Shown here: one piece after another, positions 36,901 to 51,847 of the stretch
Layout of the letters: each line of letters begins with the position of its first letter
Numbering within the stretch: position 1 is the stretch's first letter
Assembly: GCA_035771165.1 (NCBI GenBank)
Contig: JAWNZC010000349.1
Span: forward strand, 1,240,001-1,304,000
Direction: 5' to 3'
Length of the DNA: 64,000 bases
DNA from: Paragorgia papillata
Taxonomy: Eukaryota > Cnidaria > Anthozoa > Scleralcyonacea > Coralliidae
Notes under the pieces: generated by a model
The model's database searches: none
What the model was told of the DNA's origin: nothing
What the model saw: the letters and a program-made list of their open reading frames with translations, nothing else
Translations under genes and position numbers: made by a program

Positions 36901-37818
36901 CTTACAAATTACCCTCGTTGTAAAATTTTGAAAACACTCGTGAAATTAAACCTTAATTTTTCTCGGCCCCATGCGATTACCTATACAAATATAATCGAGG
37001 GGCAAAGCACTCCATAAAAAGTGTACGAGACTTTCGGACTTCCAAAAGTCCTTCGATTTTCTCATCGGACTTTTGTGAATTTTTTGCGGACTTAAAGGAG
37101 CTAAATGGGAGAATAGTAGGGAAATATATTCATAAAAACAGTCAAATATGAAAATACAAAAAGTAAAAAAAAAAATTACATAAAAAAAAATTACATAAAG
37201 TATTACTGCAGGAATTCGTAGTGCAGATTTCTTCGGATTTTCTGGGGATTTTGATCAATTGAGTCGGATTTTATGGAATTTCAAAGGATTTCCATGTGGA
37301 TTTGTATGGATTTTCAAGGATTTTCATGGATTTTCAAGAATTTTTGGAGATTTTTAAGGATTTTTAAAATTCCGCTGGAGTGCTTTGCCCCTCGAATATA
37401 ATAGTTTTTGGAAGACGCGAGACTATTCTCGTAAAACGGCTGCTCGACACTCTACTGATGTGGCGGATGGGGGAATGTTTTAGGTTAAATTCTTAAGTTA
37501 ATTATTAAACATGGAAATAGAAATAAAATTCCTAGAATTTCACATTGCTCTTGAATTAATAAACGCAGGAATTCTTTCCCCTTGGTTGTCGGACTAAGAA
37601 ATATGACTACAGTCGTACAGAAAATTGAGGTTAAGTTTACTAATTAAATCATAAAATGTTTTGTTTTTCTTTTTAATCAAATGTAGAGCGTTGAAAGACT
37701 TCAAGAATTGATAAACGAGTGTTGGGATCACGACGCTGAAGCTAGAGTATCAGCGTCATGTGTTTGTCATAGAATTGTGGAACTCAAACATTACCACAAG
37801 CAATCCCCATTAGAATAA
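21317..37818 (+). CDS. Divergent activin-type II receptor with altered kinase motifs
   Basis: Eight exons (21317-21383, 23676-24032, 28641-28993, 29395-29575, 30893-31056, 33657-33804, 34909-35042, 37687-37818) join in phase to 1536 nt, 511 residues plus stop, close to the usual ACVR2 length. Order: signal peptide (1-22), ectodomain with all 10 cysteines including DCW and FCCCQKDLCN, membrane helix (about 154-177), kinase. Present: KGKFGEIWKG, VAIK lysine 231, C-helix E244, APE, and the ECWDHDAEAR tail typical of ACVR2. Altered: the catalytic loop is HRDISSEN (332-339), with Ser at 336 where Ser/Thr kinases have Lys, and DFG is DLG (352-354). It keeps ligand-binding and scaffold features but may have weak or no kinase activity. 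It lies head to head with ACVR2 and shares its intron positions. Confidence 0.93.
21946..22097. mobile_element. MITE, CCATATAGCCG ends
   Basis: Arms tttccatatagccgt and acggctatatggaaa continue inward with matching gcggcaag and ggtccaatc words. About 150 bp, in intron 1 of the second receptor. Confidence 0.8.
22257..22362. repeat. Perfect palindrome around (TA)n
   Basis: tttactatagaagcatcaca and its exact inverse flank a (TA)n centre. It can extrude as a long hairpin. Confidence 0.9.
22600..22766 (+). repeat. Hammerhead-bearing short element between (TA)n tracts, copy b
   Basis: About 165 bp set exactly between (TA)n at 22572-22592 and at 22765-22791. It has an inner hairpin (ctgaatg.atttcacc with tgaaattcattcag) and ends with an intact hammerhead motif. 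Compare retrozyme or Penelope-type terminal repeats, which are known to carry such ribozymes. Confidence 0.75.
22707..22764 (+). ncRNA. Type I hammerhead ribozyme, complete
   Basis: Core ctgatga (22720-22726) and gaa (22740-22742). Stem I: ctaca (22715-22719) pairs with tgtag (22753-22757). After an internal loop, gttc (22707-22710) pairs with gaac (22761-22764). Stem II: gctgt/acagc (22727-22731, 22735-22739), loop tgt. Stem III: aca/tgt (22743-22745, 22749-22751), loop ccg. Predicted cut after C22752 in a GUC triplet. Every conserved core base and every stem pair is present. Intronic and in the sense strand of the receptor transcript. Confidence 0.85.
23676..24032 (+). CDS. Second receptor exon 2: ectodomain
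   Basis: Cysteines in VCLEY, KIC, MCF, DCW, ETC, TEC and FCCCQKDLCN: ten, the full type II pattern. N-glycosylation sites NST and NET. Acceptor ttaccag; donor gtttgt is weaker than the others. Confidence 0.93.
24096..24256. mobile_element. MITE, CCCATTTACACT ends
   Basis: Outer inverted words cccatttacact and agtgtaaatggg, with inner ccaattttatcc/ggataaaattgg. About 160 bp, in intron 2. Confidence 0.75.
24600..27935 (+). mobile_element. CR1/L2-like LINE, decayed, sense to the receptor
   Basis: About 3.3 kb inside intron 2. Visible parts: a GDIISQPGP start typical of the CR1/L2/jockey endonuclease ORF; endonuclease pieces GGGVLIAIK and SCYRPP (25.0-25.3 kb); reverse-transcriptase motifs YKKGDR, NYRPISLL, DMSKAFDKVDH, SGVPQGSLLG (26.3-26.7 kb) and the catalytic MYADDTKVFK (26806); then DLGVRVCSDL and ANKLLGYVRR. 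It ends in an (AAAT)n tail at 27893-27930. Several frameshifts and a stop after SLLG show it is dead. The 5' part of the endonuclease is missing. Confidence 0.9.
25323..27234 (+). pseudogene. Broken LINE endonuclease/reverse-transcriptase ORF
   Basis: The reading frame shifts near 25.9, 26.4, 26.76 and 27.0 kb. Domain order is endonuclease C-end, linker, RT palm and thumb. The YADD catalytic box survives, but the frame is interrupted before it. Cannot encode a full protein as it stands. Confidence 0.88.
27936..28500 (+). mobile_element. Penelope-like element remnant with inverted arms
   Basis: Arms of about 140 bp (27940-28080 and 28335-28495) are inverted copies. They share ttaagaaacgctctctgac, the gactgccagtctgcagtct block and a (TA)n stretch. 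The centre is open (about 28085-28274): it encodes HSIAFDNGMVIDKG and RRTLESWHTAATKEADNN, the pattern of the GIY-YIG endonuclease C-terminus of Penelope-like elements. Directly abuts the LINE tail. Confidence 0.65.
28641..28993 (+). CDS. Second receptor exon 3: membrane helix and kinase N-lobe
   Basis: Starts in a split Gly (GSKETTQ). The membrane helix VFTGIISVATILLVLTSAIV is followed by basic KRKIKQK, then the glycine loop, VAIKKF and NEKNIY, ending GILK in phase 0. Confidence 0.93.
29087..29312. repeat. (TATGG)n pentanucleotide tract
   Basis: About 220 bp of TATGG with interruptions, in intron 3 between exons 28641 and 29395. Open frames across it are artefacts of the repeat. Confidence 0.95.
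29395..29575 (+). CDS. Second receptor exon 4: kinase hinge and helix D-E
   Basis: FFGASIYTEKDS, then the hinge VIEYHARGSLRSCL and AEALAYLHGELG with a split Gly/Glu codon. No matching intron exists in the paralogue. Acceptor ctttcag. Confidence 0.93.
29659..29940. mobile_element. MITE, TACTGTCGTGG ends
   Basis: 282 bp. Arms of about 70 bp begin tactgtcgtggcaatagaag and end with its inverse. Lies 84 bp after the donor of exon 4. Confidence 0.85.
29941..30892. other. Intron 4 remainder
   Basis: No exon seen. Includes a purine-rich ggagggg run at 30349-30366. Otherwise unique. Confidence 0.4.
30893..31056 (+). CDS. Second receptor exon 5: catalytic loop and DLG
   Basis: Encodes IVHRDISSENILV and CILCDLGLSRVM, ending SEKNQQ in phase 0. 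Both departures from the family (Lys to Ser, Phe to Leu) are read directly here. A transposon begins 10 bp after the donor gtatat. Confidence 0.93.
31066..31658. mobile_element. TIR element, GGATAGTAAAA ends
   Basis: Ends ggatagtaaaa and ttttactatcc, plus an inverted ggattggaaact word inside each end. About 593 bp, starting 10 bp after the exon 5 donor. Confidence 0.78.
31774..33073. mobile_element. Outer element with ggattgctcatcc ends
   Basis: tggattgctcatcc at 31772 is inverted at 33060-33073. Both sides carry gagtaccaa-atggccgcc further in. The 711-bp hairpin element at 32220 lies inside, so this may be a nested pair. The boundary is less certain than those with duplications. Confidence 0.5.
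32220..32930. mobile_element. Long-arm hairpin element, 711 bp
   Basis: Arms of about 275 bp (32220-32495 and 32650-32930), near-identical and inverted, starting aatagacgagttcaaggtta. The spacer is about 155 bp. The transcript would form a long double-stranded stem inside intron 5. Confidence 0.88.
33170..33420. mobile_element. MITE with near-perfect 108-bp arms
   Basis: Arms start taccgtcgattgcatctaag and are inverted at the other end. The inner part, from gccagcgtcaaacttcaacg inward, matches almost exactly. 251 bp, in intron 5. Confidence 0.9.
33657..33804 (+). CDS. Second receptor exon 6: APE region
   Basis: VGSLRYMAPEALDGHI, then QIDMYALGIVLWEISSRC, ending in a split Gly. The exact intron positions of ACVR2 exon 4 are kept. 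GTRR of the family reads GSLR here. Confidence 0.95.
34382..34800 (+). mobile_element. SINE with tRNA-like and 5S-rRNA-like head
   Basis: Head: gttgttagcgcgctgcctct resembles a tRNA A-box region. It is followed by ggttagtacttggatgggtg and accgcttgggaat, the internal control region of 5S rRNA. A non-coding body of about 300 bp follows to about 34800. Not a functional 5S gene, because the 5' half of 5S is absent. Other pieces are at 20048-20104 and 50465-50578. Confidence 0.75.
34909..35042 (+). CDS. Second receptor exon 7: kinase C-lobe
   Basis: GCVVPRYRLPFEDLANDLTV and on to KKRPSFLDVWNGNEQ. Phase 1 in, 0 out. The acidic FEEE of ACVR2 is reduced to FED. Confidence 0.92.
35341..35453. mobile_element. 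MITE fragment, GTTTTCA family
   Basis: Shares caatgaaatggcggccat, the attcttattcaaa block and the tgaaaacg end with the intact copy at 18112-18279. One end is missing. Confidence 0.7.
35716..35834. mobile_element. MITE, GTTTTCA family, left half (split by LINE)
   Basis: Starts with tcgttttcactcacgtgatc, then repeats the same end. The matching right half is at 36547-36620, after the LINE tail. Confidence 0.7.
35880..36546 (+). mobile_element. 5'-truncated CR1/L2-type LINE 3' end
   Basis: Encodes HITPALRQIGWLPV, then MTYKCMNSLAPPYL and GQRSFHYRAVKLWNSL, the conserved C-terminal end of CR1/L2-like reverse transcriptases. Ends in (ATGT)n at 36517-36547. Interrupted by the small element at 36179-36342. 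Confidence 0.85.
36179..36342. mobile_element. MITE nested in the LINE tail
   Basis: Arms of about 40 bp: ggggcgctttcca.. and ..tggaaagcccc, with gttagaccg-tcagtccgg inside. 164 bp. Confidence 0.82.
36547..36620. mobile_element. MITE, GTTTTCA family, right half
   Basis: ggtacaccaatatggccgcc occurs twice, then gacgtcagatgaaaacg. Completes the copy whose left half ends at about 35834. Confidence 0.7.
36843..36990. mobile_element. Hairpin element
   Basis: Inverted arms with ataatcgcatga, aatttcactcgtgttttcaa and their inverses. Next to the element at 36996. Confidence 0.75.
36996..37394. mobile_element. DNA element with exact 8-bp duplication
   Basis: TIRs cgaggggcaaagcactcca (19 bp, exact). 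Direct aatataat at 36988-36995 and 37395-37402. 399 bp. The interior repeats ggattttcaagga-type words. hAT-like by duplication length. Confidence 0.87.
37687..37818 (+). CDS. Second receptor exon 8: C-terminus
   Basis: SVERLQELINECWDHDAEAR, then a short tail ending QSPLE and TAA at 37816-37818. An AATAAA hexamer (37814-37819) overlaps the stop codon. Confidence 0.93.
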   Translation, partial: SVERLQELINECWDHDAEARVSASCVCHRIVELKHYHKQSPLE

Positions 37819-37989
37819 AATGGTAGAACGAAGAATCAAGATATTGTTCATAGTCAGTCAAAATATAGTCTGGAAATTCATTTATGCAAACATTGTGCAT
37901 GAGGGGGGACTGCATACATCCGCCAGCGGGTTATTGAGACCCCAGTTTAATAAGCTTCATTATACCGGATTGCTTGAATATCGGTTATG

Positions 37990-38235
37990 TAAGGCATAAT
38001 AATGAGCACAATCAAGCATTTTTTCAAATTTCTTCTACACGGAGAAACGTTTATGAAATTTTCATCCAATTTTCAACCAAATTAAACCAAAATTTAATGG
38101 CTTTGTCCTTGGTCTGTGATCAATCTTTCCACAAACTTTCAGTCATGAAAACCTGTGCAGTACTTTGTGAGATATCCTGACGATAGACAGACGGACATAG
38201 GTGAAAATATAACCTCCTGGCGGAGACAATAAGCA
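37990..38235 (+). mobile_element. GGAGG-hairpin repeat, copy 2
   Basis: Shares aatgagc-caatcaagc, aaccaaaatttaatgg, gtgagatatcctgacgatag and the tail aacctcctggcggag with 54785-55105. The internal CAGA tract is short here. Confidence 0.82.
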
Positions 38236-38799
38236 AAAAGCAAAAGATTTGTGCACAGCGAGTACTGTTTCAACAGTTCATAACATAGGTTTTTTGAAGT
38301 TCGCCGGGTTTCCAGATCATTTCTCGATTGACTATGTTCTTCCCAAAAATTCACCTCAGCCATGTTAGAAAGACAACATGAGTTCTTGAGTCACTTCATG
38401 ATTTTGCTATGATTTAAATATTTGAACTTAATTATTATATTCTATTATATGTATTAACACATCTTGCATTTGCATGCACGTGAAATCTTGTGTTAGTAAT
38501 TCAAATCCCATGATTGCAACAAAAAATAATTTGTAGTCAAAACACGTATAATAGCTTACGATACGTGGAAGAGTAAAATTTGCTTCAACATAAAAAAGAA
38601 TATTTAAAAAAGTTAAAAGTAGACCTTGATTGTATCATCTTTAATAAAGTATATATTGACCCGATTAAACGCGTTTTGAAAGTGTCTTTTTCAAACAGGA
38701 AAATGAATGTTGCATAATTTGTTTATAGCAATGAAGTATATCAAATTTTGACAACTCTGTCGTACAAATTAAGGTAAAACAGTAGTTATTTAATGGATA

Positions 38800-38978
38800 C
38801 AGTGGCGTAACGCTCATTAGGTAGGGTTAGGGCGAGAACTAAGAGCCCCCAACAGTTGGGGCCCCCGAGGGGCCCCCAGCCCGCCGCAGCCCCGCGCCAT
38901 GTCAGTCAAATCATGACAACCGAAGGGCCCCCACACCAAATATGCTTAAGGGCCCCGTCTTCCTCCGTTACGCCACTG
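38800..38978. mobile_element. hAT MITE, CAGTGGCGTAACG ends
   Basis: Exact TIRs cagtggcgtaacg and exact 8-bp duplication aatggata (38792-38799, 38979-38986). 179 bp, rich in ggcccc. A relative begins at 63928. Confidence 0.9.
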
Positions 38979-39149
38979 AATGGATATGTAACGAAATTGA
39001 GCGTAGAATGTTGGATAGCATGTATTTCGCGCATACTCACACGTCGAGATAGAATACCATGATTATGCTTATGCAACCATAAATGTTTAAGTTCAAGTTT
39101 AATAAGCATTCGTATACAATACATTGATACGCGGAGTTGAGCAACAGAG

Positions 39150-40043
39150 GGTGTTTGTATTCCGAGTAATGAATTTATTACGGTATTATTTCAACTATTT
39201 CGCATCTCCTAATTAGTTCGTTCAACTTTTATAGAAACATCAAGGATTTTTGTGAGAAAATTTTGTGGGAAAAAACGATTTTTTGAATTATGACGTCATT
39301 GTGATGTCACACTTCTACGGTTACAGTATCATATTAAATTGTTTTGCAGCACCACTTGATATCCAAATTTCATTTATTCTGTAATCGTTCAAGAGTTACA
39401 GCTGGTCGCGGCACTTCCCGGCCTCATGCAGCAGAATCCCGCTCTAGTGTCAACGAAACCTTGCTGACTTGCTCTGGTAAAGCTGACCATGTACGTACAT
39501 CTTTAATAGTGTCAGCAATAATCGACTTCGTGACAATTTTTGTTTTGAAACAATTTGATCTTTATATTATTATATCTCTCTATTTGGTACTCTCTCCGAA
39601 ATGCACTAAAGTACCGTAGTCTCGAAAGTAGCCGCCTCTTTTGACACCCTTCTTAAAAAGGGTGCCCAGGAAAGTAGCCGCTTCCAACATTTATTTTCGT
39701 ACAACCTCTGGTATTAATTTATTTAAGAATTGTGGTCTCCCATTTATTCATGCCATGCAGTTGATATAAAGGAAAAAGCAATAAATAAAACTATCTATTA
39801 AGCACCTGAACTTGTAGAGCAAGACTTTATTATAAATATAGATAAAATGTAACTACTCTGCTATTGTCATTTAATAAAAATAAAACAAACATTTTGAAAC
39901 GTTTTTCGAAATGTAGTGGTTCAAAATAAAATGAATACGGCCAAGGTGGCCGATACTAAAAATATATAGCAACCCAAAAGTAGCCGCCCTTAGGCTTAGG
40001 GGTTATATGGTATTGATTACTCATTACTCGGAATACAAACACC
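39150..40043. mobile_element. TIR element, 894 bp
   Basis: Exact 23-bp TIRs beginning ggtgtttgtattccg. The interior contains three copies of an aaagtagccgcc word. No ORF and no clear target duplication. Confidence 0.82.
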
Positions 40044-40928
40044 ATCCCAGGTCTTTTGATCATTTCAAGTAATGATGAAGTTATTTTTACCAAAGGGAAA
40101 AAAACTTGTCGGATCATATTGATTTTGAATCATTGAATCACTTGTCGGATCATGTTGAGGTTGGTTGCAGGTATTTAGTTATTTCTTACGAAAAAGATCG
40201 TCTAGACATATTCCAAAGTAGAAAAAGACAAAAAATGAGTGGTTTTTTAAGGTTTCTATTTTATTTAGAAAGTTCCATTTTTAACAATTGTATATATACA
40301 AGAACATTGGAAAAGATTGTTCATCTGAAGTAATATCATACTGAGCAATTATAAATAAGATATAACTTTTACAACTATGGACGTGAGTAAAAGAACAGAC
40401 ACCTGAAAAACAGATTAAACGTTTTCCAAAACAATAGTTTCTAGCTAAATCAAAACCCTCCTAATTGATCAGTATTTCAAAATTATTGCAATGGTTTTTA
40501 GTCCCATTTCAGACCATGTTCTTATGGTCGACTTAACTAAACGAGTCAAAAACCTGGCAGTCAGCATAGTGTTCTTTAGATTTTCCGAACCCAGTTTCTT
40601 CTCAATAAAGAAACCCCTGATTTAAACTGATGTTTTTACAGAATTCTAAACTGCAAGACTTTCTATATCTGAAATTGAGTAGAACAGATACTCCATTTCA
40701 CGAATCAATCGAACAGTGATAGGTCAGGCCAAATCACTGATCCTATACAATCCTGGGATAACCCCAACTTTACAAATTATTAACTCATGGTGATCCCGAA
40801 AGTTGGCTAAGTACCGTGCACGCCTGCACAGAAACTGTAAACTATGTAGAAAGGAGGCAATCTATGAACAATTTTCGTCTGGAAGTTAGCGTTCCACTTG
40901 ACTTTACCGGATTACGTGTAAACCTAAT

Positions 40929-41066
40929 GAGCTTGTGTCACCCTGCCCTCTGCCTTACTGTGATTGGTCAGTTATAGCATTTGAGGGCAAAATGTTTTGC
41001 CCTCAAACGCTAACCGACCAATCACAGGTCAGGGTCACGTGGGGGGTGACACAAGCCCATTCGCGC
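40929..41066. repeat. Inverted repeat
   Basis: gagcttgtgtcaccc/gggtgacacaagc outer and ctgtgattggtcagtta/..gaccaatcacag inner arms around gagggcaaaatgttttgcc. Lies beyond the CDK2 stop. Confidence 0.8.
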
Positions 41067-41424
41067 TACACACAACCGTACTTCCAAAAGATCCAAGAAC
41101 ATTAAATGTAACCACCTCAACTCTTGTGTCGTGAATTTATTGAAGTGCAAGAATAGTTTACTTAACCAAAAGTTAGAAAAGAGGTGTAGTCTGTTTTTAA
41201 AACACGTGCATATGTTCAATACACTTTTATATCCTTAAAATTTCTACAACTGCCTGTGGCAGACTATCAAATAAATTCAATTCTTAGAATAAAGTACAAA
41301 TTGACAAAAAGTTAAAAAGACACTTTTTGGTGGAATACAGCACAATCCAGCAAGAATTAATCAGTAACGTTCTTAAAATACAGGTTTGTCAAAATATATT
41401 TAATGTTTACAGTATGTGTAACGT

Positions 41425-49438
<8,014 letters not shown>

Positions 49439-49984
49439 GTTGACCATGTAAGCGTGTTGTTGCTATCCCACTTGGTGTGAAATCCTACGTCCACTCTCCA
49501 TTGTTGTTTGCCCCGGAATACCAAGACAGTGAGACACTAGATACACCTCCGCTCGTAACCAGTGCAGACTTTCCCGCGAATTTTCACGCTCCATGAAATC
49601 ATTGGTTGATTTTACCGCCAAATCAGTCAAGCGAGTGATGATTGGTCAAAACGCCAACCTGTGTTCAGCGGACTCAGTTGTTACGAAGAAGTACTTCATA
49701 TTATATGGTACATATTTAAACCAAATTTATATGCTGTTTATCCCACTCAGCCATTTGTAACGATAGGTTTTGGGACTAATTTTTGTCGCTTTTAATAGGT
49801 ATAGAATACGTAATTTTCACCCTATGACGTCAATTTCCTTTCAAATTTTCTTTTGAATTATTTTCAATTTAGCTTTTGTATATTTTCAATATAATTCAAA
49901 ACTTGGCGGAAAATGACGTACTCTGCACTTATTAAAAGGGTCTATAATTAATACAACGGCGGCCATTAGTCGTGTCTCTTTCCC

Positions 49985-50165
49985 GAAATAGAATGGAATA
50001 GGATAGAGTAGAATGGAATAAACAGGGATATAATAGAATAAAATGGAATACAATGAAACAAAATGAAATAGAATGGATTAGAATAGATTAGAATAGAATA
50101 GAATAGAATAGAATAGAATAGAATAGAATAGAATAGAATAGAATAGAATAGAATGGTATTAAATA
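49985..50165. repeat. (GAATA)n pentanucleotide tract
   Basis: About 170 bp, perfect from 50088 to 50152 and degenerate to the left. Phe/Ile/Ser-rich open frames here are artefacts. Confidence 0.95.
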
Positions 50166-50173
50166 ATATATGA

Positions 50174-50340
50174 AACAAGACGCCTTGGTCAGGCGTTCCC
50201 TCGGGCTACTGACAAAGTGGCAAAGTGTGGAGGTGCTTGTGTAAAAGATACTGATTGTAATGTGAATCGAAGGCTCTATACCGCGCTAGTAAAGGTGCGA
50301 GTGGGCCGAGGAAGATCATATCGAAGGCCAATCTCGTTCC
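50174..50340. repeat. Dispersed repeat R1, copy 2
   Basis: acaagacgccttggtcaggc, the ggctctatacc block and the gccgaggaagatcatatcg block match 775-895, with an insertion in the middle. Next to the SINE-like head at 50465. Confidence 0.72.
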
Positions 50341-50464
50341 CAGAGCCAAATATGCCCGGCTGAATGTGGTCAGCATATCCTCTCATCTAGAATTGAGAGG
50401 AGATGTTGAAATTTCAAACATTTTGGATTGGCCTATTCGGCTTTACTATACTTTGACTATAGCT

Positions 50465-50578
50465 TTTAGTACGCACTGCCTCTCACCACTGAGGACTGGA
50501 GTAAGGCCCAATTGGATTGAATTACTATTTGAATGGGTGACCAGTGCTTAGCCTCCTATGCCCGGCTTTACTCTGAGT
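50465..50578 (+). mobile_element. Degenerate SINE head
   Basis: Contains gcactgcctctcacc and gaatgggtgaccagtgctta, matching the head of the SINE at 34382. The 5S-like box is diverged. Confidence 0.6.
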
Positions 50579-50639
50579 TCTTTTTTTTTAAATGTTAAAA
50601 CAGCATGACCAGCATATAGACAATTTTGTTAAAAATCTT

Positions 50640-50960
50640 GTTCAGCTCTGAATACAAGGTTGTTACAAGTATACAATTGAATCATTGTTTTTACCATAGT
50701 AGCTATAGGCATTAAACACAGTAGATACATGCACGCCTGGGCGTGCCTATTTTTTGTCTTTAACATTTTTGCTTTATATCCTCGCTCACAACATCCATCC
50801 ATCGCTTTTCTGCATGGTCTCCTTTGCTTTCTTCGTCCATGCAGCGGTCCAGAGAATGGCATATCTGCTGCTTTCCGCAGATAGTACCCTGGATCTCTCC
50901 GGTACACACAGCCCACCATGAGGTGTTTGAATGTGCGCATCTTCCACGAACAACTCTCTT
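50640..50960 (-). pseudogene. LINE reverse-transcriptase tail remnant
   Basis: The minus strand encodes pieces such as AEKRWMDVVSEDIKQK, which match the GRPKKRWxDxVxED signature at the end of many RTE/BovB-like retrotransposon proteins. Frame-broken and short. Confidence 0.5.
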
Positions 50961-51370
50961 ATTTTTCATGAAATTTGATCCAAAAAGAAGCAAGAAAAAC
51001 CAAACATCATGGTACTAAATCAGCTTTCCTTATAATCACTTTCTTGAAATTAGTTTTACCTTCAGAAATTGTGGAATTACCCAGTGAGTTGATAATTTGT
51101 AGACTTTCTTTAATGAGTTGAAGCTACACATTACATCAGATTCAATACATCATTTCCTATTAACAACTGTTAGTAAATCCATGAAAATACAATGCATTTT
51201 CAAAATATATGTCTAAAATTAGATCATATTTGAGCAGATCTCACTGGGTACGTTTTAAAAACAAATGGTTTTACATATACGTACTGTTGTTTTGTACGTT
51301 GTTCAAAATTAGCAATGTTTTTATACATGGACACTTTTTTTTGTTCGCCCCCTGTATATATATATATAGT

Positions 51371-51495
51371 GAAATAAAAGTAGCGTGCTGCGTAGGCAGT
51401 TAGAAACAACAATCGAAATATAGTAAGGTTAGATATACTGCCGAAACAGAGAACGTAGGAGTCTAACGTTTCGAGCGAAGGCCCTTCGTCAGTAT
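51371..51495 (-). repeat. Hammerhead-like short element, copy d
   Basis: Between (TA)n at 51355-51368 and 51496-51512. The minus strand starts with a ctgacga core (51492-51486), a short hairpin and gaaacgtt, and ends with actgcctacgcagcacgcta. The same end is seen at 60406. The base pair next to the core in stem I is A-A, so it is probably not a working ribozyme. Confidence 0.55.
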
Positions 51496-51664
51496 ATATA
51501 TATATATATATTGATTAGAAAGGACGCACCACCTTGGTTGTTCATAACCTTGTTCACAGTTCGATAAGAAGATCATATATGTCGGGTCTGTATTTCAAAA
51601 CAAGAGCGAGATACATGTTTTAATGTTTCTAGATTAATATTCCAAGTATAAACTTAACTCGTGT

Positions 51665-51847
51665 CTAGCCCACAGCACCAGAAGCCCACTGAGATAACTC
51701 CGTTGGACAGTCGGGATAGTTTCGTAAAACTTCGGTAATCTGATGGGGCTCGACGAGCAATGTCAATAAGCGGTATTCTTTTGGTGTGTTCGCGCCACTC
51801 CCGTCGATATTCTTCACCAACTCAACGGCTAACAAATGCTCAAACGC
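51665..51847 (-). CDS. ORC4: ORC4 last exon: winged-helix end
   Basis: [18 protein letters not shown], then [19 protein letters not shown] and [17 protein letters not shown] at 51667-51665. Acceptor cacttag. Confidence 0.93.
   Translation of the reverse strand, partial: AFEHLLAVELVKNIDGSGANTPKEYRLLTLLVEPHQITEVLRNYPDCPTELSQWASGAVG

Larger units (their letters stand above)
37819..41424. other. Intergenic between receptor and CDK2 (convergent 3' ends)
   Basis: No gene seen. The receptor ends from the left and CDK2 ends from the right, so this holds two 3' flanks plus the elements listed separately. Confidence 0.5.
49439..51664. other. Spacer between CDK2 start and ORC4 end
   Basis: Must contain the CDK2 promoter and the ORC4 3' UTR. 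Otherwise filled with the repeats listed at 49985-51495. No gene seen. Confidence 0.5.
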
